Source: Sphingopyxis sp. MSC1_008
Lineage (GTDB): Bacteria; Pseudomonadota; Alphaproteobacteria; Sphingomonadales; Sphingomonadaceae
Reading direction: 5' to 3'
Length of the DNA stretch: 64,000 nucleotides
Assembly (NCBI RefSeq): GCF_023197165.1
Contig: NZ_JALPRD010000018.1
Location: 1 to 64,000, forward strand
Shown here: in pieces, positions 1-7,661 of the stretch
Layout of the letters: every line of letters starts with the position of its first letter
Numbering within the stretch: the first letter of the stretch is position 1
The notes under the pieces: model-generated
Told to the model about the DNA's origin: nothing
The model's input: the letters and a program-made list of their open reading frames with translations, nothing else
Database searches by the model: none
Program-made: the position numbers and the translations under genes

Positions 1-2
1 CC

Positions 3-728
3 TTCGACACCGTGCCCCCCGACCTGCCCGCGCTCACCCGCCCCGCGGTGCTGATTATCAGCAAGACCAACGGCTATCGCCACGACAGCATCGCGCAGGC
101 GGTGCCGGCGATCGAAAAGCTCGTAAAGACACGCGGCTGGAGCAGCTTTGCGACCGAGAATGCGGCGGTCTTCAACCCCGAGCAACTAGCGAAGTTCGAC
201 GTCATCGTCTTCGCCAACGCCAGCGGCGACATCTACACCCCCGATCAGCGCGCGGCGTTTCAGGCATGGGTCGCCAGCGGCGGTGGCTTCGTCGGCCTCC
301 ATAGTGCGGGCGACGGCAGCCATCCGGGCTGGTTCGTGAAGATGCGCGGCAACGGCAATTTCACCGGTCATCCGGGCGGCGCCGACCAGTTCCAGACGAC
401 CGACCTGATCCTTGCCGACCGCGGCCATCCCGCGACGCGGGGGCTCCCCGAACGCTGGCGCTGGACCGATGAATATTACAGCTGGGACGCACCGCCCGCC
501 GCCGACGCCCACATCCTCGCGCGCCTCGACGAGACGAAAATGCGCCTCACGCCCAAGCTGCAGATGGGCGACCACGCGCTCATCTGGTGGCGCTGCGAGG
601 GCCGCGCGCGCATCTTCTATTCGGCGCTCGGCCACAAGGCCGAGGCGTGGGCCGACCCCACGCATTTGAGAATGCTGGACGGCGCGATAGGCTGGGCTGC
701 GCGCAAGGCGGGGACGGGCTGCGGCTGA
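3..728 (+). CDS. ThuA-like domain protein, 5' end outside window
   Basis: The frame is open to the left edge, so the true start probably lies upstream; GTG at 12 is only the first start-like codon inside. The visible 240 residues look like the ThuA (trehalose-utilisation-like) fold, a class I glutamine-amidotransferase-like domain. Marks are the opening strand VLIISKTNGYRHDS, the FVGLHSAGD turn near residue 100, TDEYYSWD in the middle, and a late ALGHKAEAW segment. ThuA-like proteins often accompany sugar or cytochrome modules, but no such partner is visible here, so no substrate is assigned. The C-terminus is complete and is followed by a gap of about 90 bases. Confidence 0.75.
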   Translation, partial: FDTVPPDLPALTRPAVLIISKTNGYRHDSIAQAVPAIEKLVKTRGWSSFATENAAVFNPEQLAKFDVIVFANASGDIYTPDQRAAFQAWVASGGGFVGLHSAGDGSHPGWFVKMRGNGNFTGHPGGADQFQTTDLILADRGHPATRGLPERWRWTDEYYSWDAPPAADAHILARLDETKMRLTPKLQMGDHALIWWRCEGRARIFYSALGHKAEAWADPTHLRMLDGAIGWAARKAGTGCG

Positions 729-819
729 TCCGCGATCTGCGCACTAGAATTTGTTCGCTATTTGTTCTAATGGCACGATCTTTCTCGCCCTGTCGATTCG
801 ATATCAGGAGGAACCGATC

Positions 820-1359
820 ATGCCGCGCAGGATTTTCGCACGACGCCCCCTCTATCTGATGGTCAAGCCGCCGGCCGATATCGCTGCGCGCATCGATGCC
901 CTGCCTCGAAACGACCGGCGCCGCGGGGTCGATCTGCTGCATATGACGCTCGCGGCATTCGGCGATCTCGCCGAAGCCCCCGCTGGCTTCCTCGAACTTG
1001 TGATCCGCGGACTGGACGATTTCGGCTCCGGCGCTTTCCCTGTGCGGTTCGACCGGATCGAATGCCGCAAGGCGACGACGCTGCGAAGTTCCACACCGCT
1101 TACCGCCGCATGGGAATTCCAGCGGCAGCTTGCCGAATATTTGCACCGGCATGATTTCAAATGGTTCAACCTGCCGCCCGAGCTTCACGTCACGATCAAC
1201 TATCGCGGCGACGGGCTTGGCGCCGAAGCGATCGATCCGGTCGAATGGACCGCTGCGGAGATGCTGCTTGTCGAAAGCGTGACCGGCGAGGCGCGCCATA
1301 TCGTGCACGGCCGCTGGGCCTTGCCCGATGGAGAACCCGGATTCTGCAGGGCGGCCTAA
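820..1359 (+). CDS. 2'-5' RNA ligase / cyclic phosphodiesterase-like (2H) protein
   Basis: This 179-residue protein belongs to the 2H phosphoesterase superfamily. It has the two diagnostic His-x-Thr motifs, LHMTL (His41, Thr43) and LHVTI (His123, Thr125), with the spacing seen in LigT/ThpR-type proteins. Known relatives hydrolyse 2',3'-cyclic phosphates or join 2'-5' RNA ends; the substrate here is unknown. An open frame continues upstream to 751, but ATG at 820 follows AGGAGGAAC at 806-813 with good spacing and begins the recognisable domain. A second, divergent 2H protein lies at 4828. Confidence 0.8.
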   Translation: MPRRIFARRPLYLMVKPPADIAARIDALPRNDRRRGVDLLHMTLAAFGDLAEAPAGFLELVIRGLDDFGSGAFPVRFDRIECRKATTLRSSTPLTAAWEFQRQLAEYLHRHDFKWFNLPPELHVTINYRGDGLGAEAIDPVEWTAAEMLLVESVTGEARHIVHGRWALPDGEPGFCRAA

Positions 1360-1435
1360 CCGGCGATCATTGCCGCGACGCGACCGGAGGCCGCCGGCAC
1401 GAGATGCGGCAGGCTCATGCCGCTCCTGTTCCGCG

Positions 1436-1831
1436 CTACTTTTTCGCTTTCGCCGGCTTTTCGAGGTTCGCCTCGACCGCCGCGCGCACCAGCGCCTTGA
1501 ACGCCGCCGCATCGACGTCGTCACCCTCGAAAAGGTCGATCGCACGCCGCGTGTTGCCGTCGAGGCTCGAATTGAACAGCCCCTTCGGATCGGCAAGCGC
1601 CGCGCCCTTGGCAAAGGTCAGCTTGACCTTGTCCTTATACGTCTCGCCCGTACACAGGATGCCCGCATGCTCCCACACCGGGACGCCCGACGGATTCGAT
1701 GGCTTCTGCCACTTCACCGCTTCCTCGACGTCCGGATCGGCGGCATGAATCAGCGTGCGCAGCTTTGTCAGCGTCGCGCCGCGCCAGTCGCCGAGCCCGG
1801 CGATCTTCGCATCGATCAAGTCCGCCGCCAT
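1436..1831 (-). CDS. DUF1801 domain protein
   Basis: The 131-residue protein matches the DUF1801 (YdhG/YjhQ-like) pattern. It has an N-terminal helix ending LRTLIHAADPD, then EEAVKWQKPS, a central strand region with VPVWEHAGILC, and a DKVKLTFAKGAAL segment. The function of the family is not established. GAGGAGGACAGG just before the ATG fixes the start. It sits 10 bases behind a second DUF1801 gene, so the pair is probably one transcript, perhaps with the N-acetyltransferase gene upstream of both. The C-terminus ends in a short Lys/Ala tail. Confidence 0.75.
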   Translation of the reverse strand: MAADLIDAKIAGLGDWRGATLTKLRTLIHAADPDVEEAVKWQKPSNPSGVPVWEHAGILCTGETYKDKVKLTFAKGAALADPKGLFNSSLDGNTRRAIDLFEGDDVDAAAFKALVRAAVEANLEKPAKAKK

Positions 1832-1841
1832 CCTGTCCTCC

Positions 1842-2270
1842 TCACATCTTCTCGCCCGGCAACGCTGCCGCCTGTTTCACCCAGTCCGCGAACGCCGCCT
1901 CGTCGACCGGCGCGTCTTCATGGATATGGAAATAGCGCGTGTCGCCGCTCTTCGACGCGACCGGCGGCACCGGATCGAGCGATTGGCCGCGAAAGAAGGC
2001 GACCTTGATATATTTGTCGAAGCAATGGATGCTGAGGAACCAGTGCGTCGGCGCGTCGCCCTGCCCCGGTGGACCATAGAAGGGCGAGTTCCATTTGACC
2101 GCCTTTGCGACGCCCGGGACGGTCTTTTCGATCAGCTTGTCGAGCCGGCGCCAGACGGGCGACTTCCACCCCGGCATCGCGGCGATATAGGCCTGTACCG
2201 GCGCGTCGCCATAGCCCTTGGCGATCTGCGGATTGCCGCCGGACAGCAGCACGGGTGCTTTATTGGCCAT
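1842..2270 (-). CDS. DUF1801 domain protein, second copy
   Basis: The 142-residue protein is a second DUF1801 member. It has the family landmarks AYIAAMPGWKSPVWRRLDKLI, AKAVKWNSPFYG, HWFLSIHCFDKYIKVAFFRG and a C-terminal acidic/aromatic segment FHIHEDAPVDEAAFADWV. It differs clearly from its neighbour at 1436, so the two represent divergent subfamilies rather than a recent duplication. GGGGAG lies before the ATG in the minus direction. Function is unknown. It is followed closely by the other DUF1801 gene and preceded by the arylamine N-acetyltransferase gene 68 bases away. Confidence 0.75.
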   Translation of the reverse strand: MANKAPVLLSGGNPQIAKGYGDAPVQAYIAAMPGWKSPVWRRLDKLIEKTVPGVAKAVKWNSPFYGPPGQGDAPTHWFLSIHCFDKYIKVAFFRGQSLDPVPPVASKSGDTRYFHIHEDAPVDEAAFADWVKQAAALPGEKM

Positions 2271-2337
2271 GGACTCGCGCTCCCCTCTTTCGTCATCAAA
2301 AGAACGCGATAGCCACAGCGAGTCAAGCCGCGCAGAC

Positions 2338-3222
2338 CTAGCCGGCGATCTCGGCGGTCGCCGCGCGTTCGATCGCCGCGCGCCAGTGCGGCCGCACCGG
2401 TAGCAGGAAAATCTCCGCCAGCGCGCGCTCGATCTCGTCGGCGGTCAGATAGCGCCGGTCGATCCGCCCGTCGACGAGCCGCGTCGTCAGCCGGTTGTCG
2501 CGGAGGCCATAACGCGCGTCGGCGGTTGTCCGCGCCGCGATCAGCTGGTGCCGGAAATGCGAGTCCGGATGCGCCGAGGTGTACCAGTTGCCGATCTCAT
2601 AATCGATCGCCGGCGGCGACGCGTGATCGAGCCGGTATAGCGTCCGCCACTCGCCCTCGATCAGCGCCGCGACCTGCCACACGTCGCCGTGCCGCACGAC
2701 ACGATAGCTTTCGTGCTGCGTCGGCTGGGGCTCCTCGCTGTCCATCGCGAGCGGCGCGGGCGGCACCGCCGCGCCGAAGCCGACATCGACGAGCCACGGC
2801 CGCCCGTCCAGCTTCACCCGCACCACCATATGCGTGCGCGGGGTCGGCGGCGCATCGTCGGGCAGCATCCAGCGCACCCGGCCGAGCAATCCTTCGGCAT
2901 CGAACCCGATCGCCAGCAGCACGCGGAGAAACAGCGCATTCTGCTCGAAGCAATAGCCGCCGCGCCGCTGGCCGATCAACTTGGCGTCGATGGCGTCGGC
3001 GCCGATATCGATCCCCGCGCCGGTCAGCGCGTCGATCGCCTCAAAGGGAATGGCGGCGATATGCGCGGCCTGAAGTGCAGCAACCACCTCGAGCGTCGGC
3101 GCCACCCGCCCGGCATAGCCGATCCGCGCGAGATAACGCGGCACGAAGGCTGCGGCGGGCGCGGCGGCATCGGTATCGCCGGGGTCGGCAGGCGTGGCAG
3201 CGGGGTAGTGCAGCATGAACAA
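2338..3222 (-). CDS. nat: arylamine N-acetyltransferase
   Basis: This 294-residue cytoplasmic enzyme of the NAT family transfers acetyl from acetyl-CoA to arylamines and hydrazines. The catalytic triad is visible: Cys91 in RRGGYCFEQN, His131 in PRTHMVV and Asp146 in WLVDVGFG. Length fits the family (about 270 to 290), with a variable first 25 residues rich in Ala and Pro. The C-terminal third (GNWYTSAHPDSHF) is also typical. GGAGCC precedes the ATG. It may be co-transcribed with the two DUF1801 genes downstream. The natural substrate cannot be read from context. Confidence 0.9.
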   Translation of the reverse strand: MFMLHYPAATPADPGDTDAAAPAAAFVPRYLARIGYAGRVAPTLEVVAALQAAHIAAIPFEAIDALTGAGIDIGADAIDAKLIGQRRGGYCFEQNALFLRVLLAIGFDAEGLLGRVRWMLPDDAPPTPRTHMVVRVKLDGRPWLVDVGFGAAVPPAPLAMDSEEPQPTQHESYRVVRHGDVWQVAALIEGEWRTLYRLDHASPPAIDYEIGNWYTSAHPDSHFRHQLIAARTTADARYGLRDNRLTTRLVDGRIDRRYLTADEIERALAEIFLLPVRPHWRAAIERAATAEIAG

Positions 3223-3377
3223 GGCTCCATTCGCGAATCAACTGTCCCGCACTTATGAAATCTCAAGCCCGGTTGAGGTCAAGCGCGGATCGACAGCTAG
3301 GCTTACTGTCCCGCAAAACACCATCATCTTGGTAACTTAGCCATTGCAGGCGGCGACGCGCTGCGGCAGACGCATCA

Positions 3378-3401
3378 CATAACATAAGTCGCATAACATA
3401 A
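3378..3401 (+). repeat. Tandem 10-mer direct repeat upstream of exported protein gene
   Basis: CATAACATAA occurs at 3378-3387 and again at 3392-3401, separated by GTCG, giving a 14-base period. It lies 18 to 42 bases before the ATG at 3420, in an AT-rich patch of an otherwise GC-rich sequence. It could be part of the promoter or a protein-binding site. That role is inferred from position only. Confidence 0.6.
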
Positions 3402-3419
3402 ACATTTCAGGGAGCCCCC

Positions 3420-4274
3420 ATGCGCACCACGACTTATTCCCGGCTCGCCGCCGCGCTCGCGCCGGCCGCCATCCTCCTTACCGCCGGCACCGCCAACGCC
3501 GCGACCTGCGAGGAAGCCTTCGTCAAAAAGGGCAATCCGATTACCGCGCTGCGCTTCACCGCCGCGGTGACCGTTGCCGACCTGCCCCCCGCGGTCGCGA
3601 TCGGCCAGATGCGCGGGCTCGTCGCCGCCAAGGGCTATGACATCATGGCCGATGAGGCCGAATATGGATCGATGCTGATCGAACAGCCGATGACGGGGAC
3701 CGTGCGCGCCTTCCCGATCCAGATCACCGCGACGCAGACGGGCGGAATCGGAACGGTGGTGATGGAGGCGAAATTGCGCGCGGGCCAGTCGGTCGGCAGC
3801 GATGCGGCGAAGGCTGAAATGTGCGGCATCCTGAACCAGATCAAGGGCGGCAAGGCGGGTGCCGCCGCCGCGAAGAAGGGCGCGACCGCGACGACCGTCG
3901 CCGCCGCGCCGGTAAAAATGAATTCGCTAAGCTTCTCTCAACAAGTGTCGAAAGACACCGAACGCAACGCCGCGGGCATCCTGACCCGCTACAAGGGCAA
4001 GCAGTTCACGATCGACGGGCTCGTCGACTATGTGACCAAGGACGGCAAGGATTTCCGCGTCGGCTACAAGATTCCCCAGCCTTACGAACAGGCGATCCGC
4101 CTGCCGAACCAGGCGCCGTTCAAGACCGATATCGTCTGTTACATGGCACCGGGTCAGGCCGCTTTTTCGCTCCAGCTCAAGCCGAACAAGAGCATCAAAC
4201 TGACCGGTACCGTCGAGGATTTCGACGAATATAAGCATGTGATCTGGCTGAAGGACTGTCGTCCGGCGCAGTGA
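3420..4274 (+). CDS. Exported protein of unknown function, two domains joined by Ala/Lys linker
   Basis: The 284-residue protein starts with a clear Sec signal peptide ending near ANA-AT (residue 27). Residues 28 to about 140 form a first domain with two Cys. A low-complexity Ala/Lys/Thr linker lies at about 143-165. The C-terminal part (about 170-284) contains RYKGKQFTIDGLVDYV and a closing strand pattern KLTGTVEDFDEYKHVIWLKDC, resembling OB-fold tRNA_anti-like domains. That fold match is tentative. GGGAG precedes the ATG. I do not recognise a named family; the periplasm or cell surface is the likely location. The next gene follows within 30 bases. Confidence 0.7.
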   Translation: MRTTTYSRLAAALAPAAILLTAGTANAATCEEAFVKKGNPITALRFTAAVTVADLPPAVAIGQMRGLVAAKGYDIMADEAEYGSMLIEQPMTGTVRAFPIQITATQTGGIGTVVMEAKLRAGQSVGSDAAKAEMCGILNQIKGGKAGAAAAKKGATATTVAAAPVKMNSLSFSQQVSKDTERNAAGILTRYKGKQFTIDGLVDYVTKDGKDFRVGYKIPQPYEQAIRLPNQAPFKTDIVCYMAPGQAAFSLQLKPNKSIKLTGTVEDFDEYKHVIWLKDCRPAQ

Positions 4275-4303
4275 TCGGGCGGCATAGCAACGGGAGAGGC
4301 GCG

Positions 4304-4756
4304 ATGCGCGGAATGATAGCGGCGGCACTAGCATTCGGCATGGCGGCCTCCGCCGCTGCCGCCGACGCGCCCGCCAGCGAAATTGCCGAACTGCGCGCCT
4401 TTGCCGATGCCTTCGACGCGGCGCAGATCGCGCAGGATCGCGCCGCGCTCGACCGCATGGTCGCCGACGATCTCGTCTTTATCGACGGCAGCGGGAAACG
4501 ATATGGAAAGGCGTTTTTCATCGACGGCTGGACCGGCGCCGACGACGATTACGATCCCGTCACGCTCAGCGACCGCGTCATCCTGCCGCTCGGCAAGGGT
4601 GTGGGTCTCGCGAGTGCCGAAACGATCCTGTCGGGCCGCTCTGCGGGCAAACCCTTTCGCGTTCGCATCCGCTTCACCGATATTTTCAAGCGTCACGGCG
4701 ACAGCTGGCAGGCGACCTATATCCATGTGACGCGGATGGCGATCGAGAGCGAATAG
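4304..4756 (+). CDS. Exported NTF2-like (SnoaL/DUF4440-type) protein
   Basis: The 150-residue product has a signal peptide (hydrophobic core IAAALAFGMAASAAA) followed by an NTF2-like domain. The landmarks are an N-terminal helix LRAFADAFDAAQIAQDRAALDRMVADDLVFIDGSG, typical of DUF4440/SnoaL-type folds, and the closing strand WQATYIHVTR. Such folds bind small ligands or catalyse simple reactions; nothing here identifies a substrate. The open frame reaches 4271, but ATG at 4304 follows GGGAGAGG and starts the signal peptide. It lies directly after the exported protein at 3420, so the two may be co-transcribed. Confidence 0.75.
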   Translation: MRGMIAAALAFGMAASAAAADAPASEIAELRAFADAFDAAQIAQDRAALDRMVADDLVFIDGSGKRYGKAFFIDGWTGADDDYDPVTLSDRVILPLGKGVGLASAETILSGRSAGKPFRVRIRFTDIFKRHGDSWQATYIHVTRMAIESE

Positions 4757-4827
4757 CGAGAAGGATTCGACTCTCATCGCCGATGAGAACATAATAGGAA
4801 CATTGATCCGATTCGGAGGAATGGACG

Positions 4828-5412
4828 ATGGACCCGATGTTCCGCTATTTCCTGGGTTTTCAGGTAACCCCCGACCGCGCCGGCTGGCTCGCGCGCCAAT
4901 TGCCGCCCGTTTCGGGCGACCTGTTTGCGGGCCTCAAGCCCCAGCTGTACCATCTGACGCTCTGCACGATCGCCGAGACGGTCGAACCGCAACCCTTCCT
5001 GCGCGGCCAGGTCGCCAAGGCGTTCGGCGCCGGCCTTCCGGCGGCAGCGCCGATTCCCTTCGGGCGCATCGTCTCACGCGGCACCGGCGCCGAACTGATC
5101 ACCGCCGGCAGCATCGGCGCGATCCGCCAGACCTATGACGCGATCGTCGCACGCCTCGCGGCGCAGCGCATCGAGCCGATGCATCGCAAATCCGGCCTCC
5201 GCCCGCACATCACGCTCGGCTATGGAACATGCGAATTCGACCCTGTTCCGATCGCATGGAACTGGGCGCCGCAGGACCTCGTGCTCATCGAAAGCCATAT
5301 CGGCCATCGCCGCCATCGCGTGCTGCAAAGCTGGACATTGGAGCCCCCGGCGCAAGGCAGTTTCGGCTTCATGGCCGACGAACTGCCCGCACCGCTGCGC
5401 CGCGCTGCTTAG
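4828..5412 (+). CDS. 2'-5' RNA ligase-like (2H) protein, second copy
   Basis: The 194-residue protein carries the paired 2H motifs YHLTL (His42, Thr44) and PHITLGY (His127, Thr129) and so belongs to the 2H phosphoesterase superfamily. It shares little sequence with the 2H protein at 820 outside the motifs. GGAGGAATGG before the ATG is a strong ribosome binding site. Its stop codon overlaps the stop of the convergent osmC-type gene: both are read from TTAG at 5409-5412. Substrate unknown; RNA or cyclic nucleotide ends are the family precedent. Confidence 0.8.
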   Translation: MDPMFRYFLGFQVTPDRAGWLARQLPPVSGDLFAGLKPQLYHLTLCTIAETVEPQPFLRGQVAKAFGAGLPAAAPIPFGRIVSRGTGAELITAGSIGAIRQTYDAIVARLAAQRIEPMHRKSGLRPHITLGYGTCEFDPVPIAWNWAPQDLVLIESHIGHRRHRVLQSWTLEPPAQGSFGFMADELPAPLRRAA

Positions 5413-5837
5413 GCGTCGAGACTGTGCTCGAGTGTTATCTCGCAGTTCAGCAGCTTCGACACCGGACAATTCTTCTCGGCCTCCTCGGCGATCTTCGCAA
5501 ACTCGTCGGCGCCGATCCCGGGCACCTTGCCGGTCAGTGTCAGCGCCGATTTGGTGATCGTGAAACCGCCGTCCTGCTGGTCCAGCGTCACCGCCGCGCT
5601 CGTCTCCAGCGTGTCGCCCGAATAGCCCGCGCGTGCGAGCCCGAACGACAGCGCCATCGTGAAGCACGCCGCATGCGCCGCGGCGATCAGCTCCTCGGGG
5701 TTCGTCCCCGGCTGCCCTTCGAAGCGCGTCCCGAATCCATAGGGCTGCTTGTCGAGCACGCCCGACTTGGTCGTGATCGACCCCTTGCCTTCCTTGCCGA
5801 AGCCTTCGTAGCGGGCCGATGCGCGATTGACGGTCAT
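5409..5837 (-). CDS. osmC: OsmC/Ohr-family peroxiredoxin, OsmC type
   Basis: The 142-residue thiol peroxidase of the OsmC family reduces organic hydroperoxides. Both redox cysteines are present, Cys58 in AAHAACFTMAL and Cys124 in EKNCPVSKLL, with the family helix NPEELIAAAHAAC. An open frame runs further up to 5951, but AGGAG at 5846-5850 lies 8 bases before ATG at 5837, and that ATG begins the usual MTVNRASARYEG start. OsmC rather than Ohr is suggested by the PYGFGTRFEG segment. It probably protects against oxidative or osmotic stress. Its 3' end overlaps the convergent 2H gene. Confidence 0.9.
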   Translation of the reverse strand: MTVNRASARYEGFGKEGKGSITTKSGVLDKQPYGFGTRFEGQPGTNPEELIAAAHAACFTMALSFGLARAGYSGDTLETSAAVTLDQQDGGFTITKSALTLTGKVPGIGADEFAKIAEEAEKNCPVSKLLNCEITLEHSLDA

Positions 5838-5898
5838 GATCATATCTCCTTGGTTGGTTCGGGGAGTCAGCGAAAAAAGCGGCCCGGGACTCGCGTTC

Positions 5899-6102
5899 TC
5901 AGGCGGGCAACAGCTTACGCCCCGCGCCCACGCGCTTCCACGCCTTTTCATGGAAGAAGAATGCGACAGCGTTGATACACGGCTCGACTATCGCGATCCC
6001 GCCCGCGAGCGCAACCGATCCGGTCATCGCATAGGCGACGCTGAACCCGATCGTCAGGTGGATCGTAAGATAGGTAAAGGTCTTGATCAGGTCGGTGGGC
6101 AT
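5899..6102 (-). CDS. DUF2061 small membrane protein
   Basis: The 67-residue protein has two hydrophobic segments (about residues 9-25 and 28-48) and the family ending VAFFFHEKAWKRVG. It matches the short DUF2061 membrane protein family, whose function is unknown. It starts with MPTDLIKTFTYLTIH, also typical. CGGAGATGCGCC precedes the ATG. A partly palindromic AT-rich sequence about 30 to 50 bases upstream may be regulatory (see separate entry). Confidence 0.75.
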   Translation of the reverse strand: MPTDLIKTFTYLTIHLTIGFSVAYAMTGSVALAGGIAIVEPCINAVAFFFHEKAWKRVGAGRKLLPA

Positions 6103-6132
6103 GGCGCATCTCCGCGAGAACGAAGCACCAAG

Positions 6133-6153
6133 TTAAGAACGATTCGCAATAAA
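6133..6153 (-). promoter_or_regulatory. Possible Fur-type box upstream of DUF2061 gene
   Basis: Read on the minus strand the site is TTTATTGCGAATCGTTCTTAA. It resembles ferric-uptake regulator boxes of the TTGCGAATGATTCT kind, but the right half is a poor match. It lies about 31 to 51 bases before the DUF2061 start. This is weak evidence and could be chance. Confidence 0.25.
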
Positions 6154-6216
6154 TGCCAGAGGCTGCCTTCGGTCAGACTGATCGATTTTCCCGCACGACG
6201 CCCGTCCCCCAACTTC

Positions 6217-6242
6217 GCCACCCCCGCGAAAGCGGGGATGGC
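6217..6242. repeat. Short palindromic repeat (CCCCGC-GAAA-GCGGGG type)
   Basis: An 11-base stem with one mismatch surrounds a GAAA loop in the gap between the DUF2061 and DUF962 genes. It is a single-hairpin version of the facing palindromes seen at 11.1 and 40.1 kb. It may also act as an RNA hairpin at the 3' side of the minus-strand DUF962 gene. Confidence 0.6.
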
Positions 6243-6253
6243 AAAAATGAGGG

Positions 6254-6586
6254 TCAACGCCTGACGCCGGCCTTGTCGAGTTCTGCCCCCAGCCGTCCGC
6301 TCAGCCACATCGCCCACATTTTGAAATCGGCCGCGAGGCTCCAGAGCGGATAGGTGAAGGTCGCGGGCCGGTTCTTCTCGACCCCGAAATGCGCGATCCA
6401 CGCAAAGAAATAGCCGGCGAGCGGCAACGCGATCAGCCAACCCCAGCGCCCGCTCCACACCGCCGCGACCGCGATCAGCACGACGAGGCTGGTCCCCACA
6501 TAATGGAGCGCCCGCGTCGACGCCTTGCTGTGCTCGCGCAGGTAAAAGGGCCAGAATTCGGCGAAGGTTGTATATTGTCGGGCCAC
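6254..6586 (-). CDS. DUF962 / Mpo1-like small membrane protein
   Basis: The 110-residue protein has the DUF962 (Mpo1-like) signature: FAEFWPFYLREHSK at the start with conserved His, RALHYVGTSLVV, then hydrophobic spans, and AHFGVEKNRPATFTYPLWS. Yeast Mpo1 is an iron-dependent dioxygenase in 2-hydroxy fatty acid oxidation; the bacterial role is unproven. The start is GTG at 6584-6586. Its first 112 bases overlap, in another frame, the tail of the alpha/beta hydrolase frame upstream. A TGA four bases before the GTG would end that gene if its reading frame were shifted. Confidence 0.8.
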   Translation of the reverse strand: MARQYTTFAEFWPFYLREHSKASTRALHYVGTSLVVLIAVAAVWSGRWGWLIALPLAGYFFAWIAHFGVEKNRPATFTYPLWSLAADFKMWAMWLSGRLGAELDKAGVRR

Positions 6587-7311
6587 CGCTCAATGCTGCC
6601 CTTCGCCGCGGTGCGGGTCAACTCCAGGCTGCGCGCCGCCTCGTCGATCAGCGCCGCGACCTCGGCCGGCCGCGAGGCGAGCGAGGCGTGCCCCGCATCG
6701 AGCGTGATGATCTTGCGCGCGCCGAGCCGGTCCGACATCGCCTTCTGGTTCGCGGGATCGATCATGCGGTCTTCGCTCGAAATCTGATACCAGCTCGGCT
6801 TCACCCGCCACGCGGGGTCGCTGATCGCCTCGCCAAAGGTCGAAGCGAGCGGCGCCTTTTGCGTCACCGCCATCACCAGTGCCTCGTCGGCGCCAAGATC
6901 CTGGCAAAAGCTTTCGTGAAACTTGTCGGGCTTGACCCACAAATAGCCGTCGCCGTCGGGCGCCAGGTTCGCGGCGCCCGCGGGCGGATGCTGCTGCGTC
7001 AGCGCGCCGGGGCTCTCGCCCGCATCGGGCGCGAAGGCGGCGATGTAGACGAGCCCGGCAACATTCGGCGCCGTTCCCGCCTCGGTGATCACCGCGCCGC
7101 CATAGCTGTGCCCGACGAGCAGCACCGGTCCCTCGACCTGCGCCGCGATCTGGCGCGTCCGCGCGGCATCGCCCGCGAGCGAGGTCAGCGGCAGTTCGAC
7201 CGCGCGCATGCCTTTATGCCCGAGCCGGTCGAGCTCGACGATCGCCTTCGCCCAATGCGCCGCGCCGCCCCAAAAGCCGTGAACGAGGATGATCGTAGGA
7301 AGCGCCGCCAT
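6475..7311 (-). CDS. Alpha/beta hydrolase, probably frameshifted near 3' end
   Basis: The catalytic part (about residues 1-230) is a compact alpha/beta hydrolase: LVHGFWGG oxyanion region, nucleophile elbow GHSYGG with Ser near residue 88, and the late catalytic His in DAGHASLASRP. This resembles the salicylate-esterase-like group of small hydrolases. The normal domain should end soon after AALIDEAARSL. The frame instead runs on for about 45 low-complexity residues, overlapping the DUF962 gene by 112 bases out of frame. A one-frame shift would end it at TGA 6590-6592, directly before that gene. A frameshift or sequencing error in the last 60 bases is therefore likely. Confidence 0.75.
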   Translation of the reverse strand: MAALPTIILVHGFWGGAAHWAKAIVELDRLGHKGMRAVELPLTSLAGDAARTRQIAAQVEGPVLLVGHSYGGAVITEAGTAPNVAGLVYIAAFAPDAGESPGALTQQHPPAGAANLAPDGDGYLWVKPDKFHESFCQDLGADEALVMAVTQKAPLASTFGEAISDPAWRVKPSWYQISSEDRMIDPANQKAMSDRLGARKIITLDAGHASLASRPAEVAALIDEAARSLELTRTAAKGSIERWPDNIQPSPNSGPFTCASTARRRRGRSIMWGPASSC

Positions 7312-7411
7312 GGTCCCGACTCCGGTAGAATTTCGCGAGACCCGAAGCTACCATGGCCGGCAGATGCCCGACAGCAAAGAAAGCCGGCGGGATTTCGGGA
7401 GGGAAATTTTC

Positions 7412-7633
7412 ATGAAAAAATCGACGCGCGCGCTGCTTGGGCTGGTCCTGCTCGACCTTATCGTTGTCGCAGGCGCCTGGTGGATGATCGACCGGACGCG
7501 AAGTGGGGCATGGAATTCGAACGATCCTGCGGGCTCGATCACGATGGTCACGACGACGGCGGGCATGCTGGTCGGCGTGATCTCGGTCGTGCTGCTGCTC
7601 GCATTTTTCATGCACCGCCGCGCCGGGAACTGA
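7412..7633 (+). CDS. Small two-span membrane protein of unknown function
   Basis: The 73-residue protein has two predicted membrane helices: residues about 7-27 (LLGLVLLDLIVVAGAWWMID) and about 45-66 (AGMLVGVISVVLLLAFFM). A short basic N-terminus (MKKSTR) and a basic C-terminus suggest both ends face the cytoplasm. ATG at 7412 follows GGGAGGG and is preferred over the in-frame upstream start at 7289, which would add an unlikely charged leader. No family is recognised. It diverges from the alpha/beta hydrolase gene. Confidence 0.65.
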   Translation: MKKSTRALLGLVLLDLIVVAGAWWMIDRTRSGAWNSNDPAGSITMVTTTAGMLVGVISVVLLLAFFMHRRAGN

Positions 7634-7661
7634 TCGGCGAGCCTTTCGGGCCGCCCCAAAC

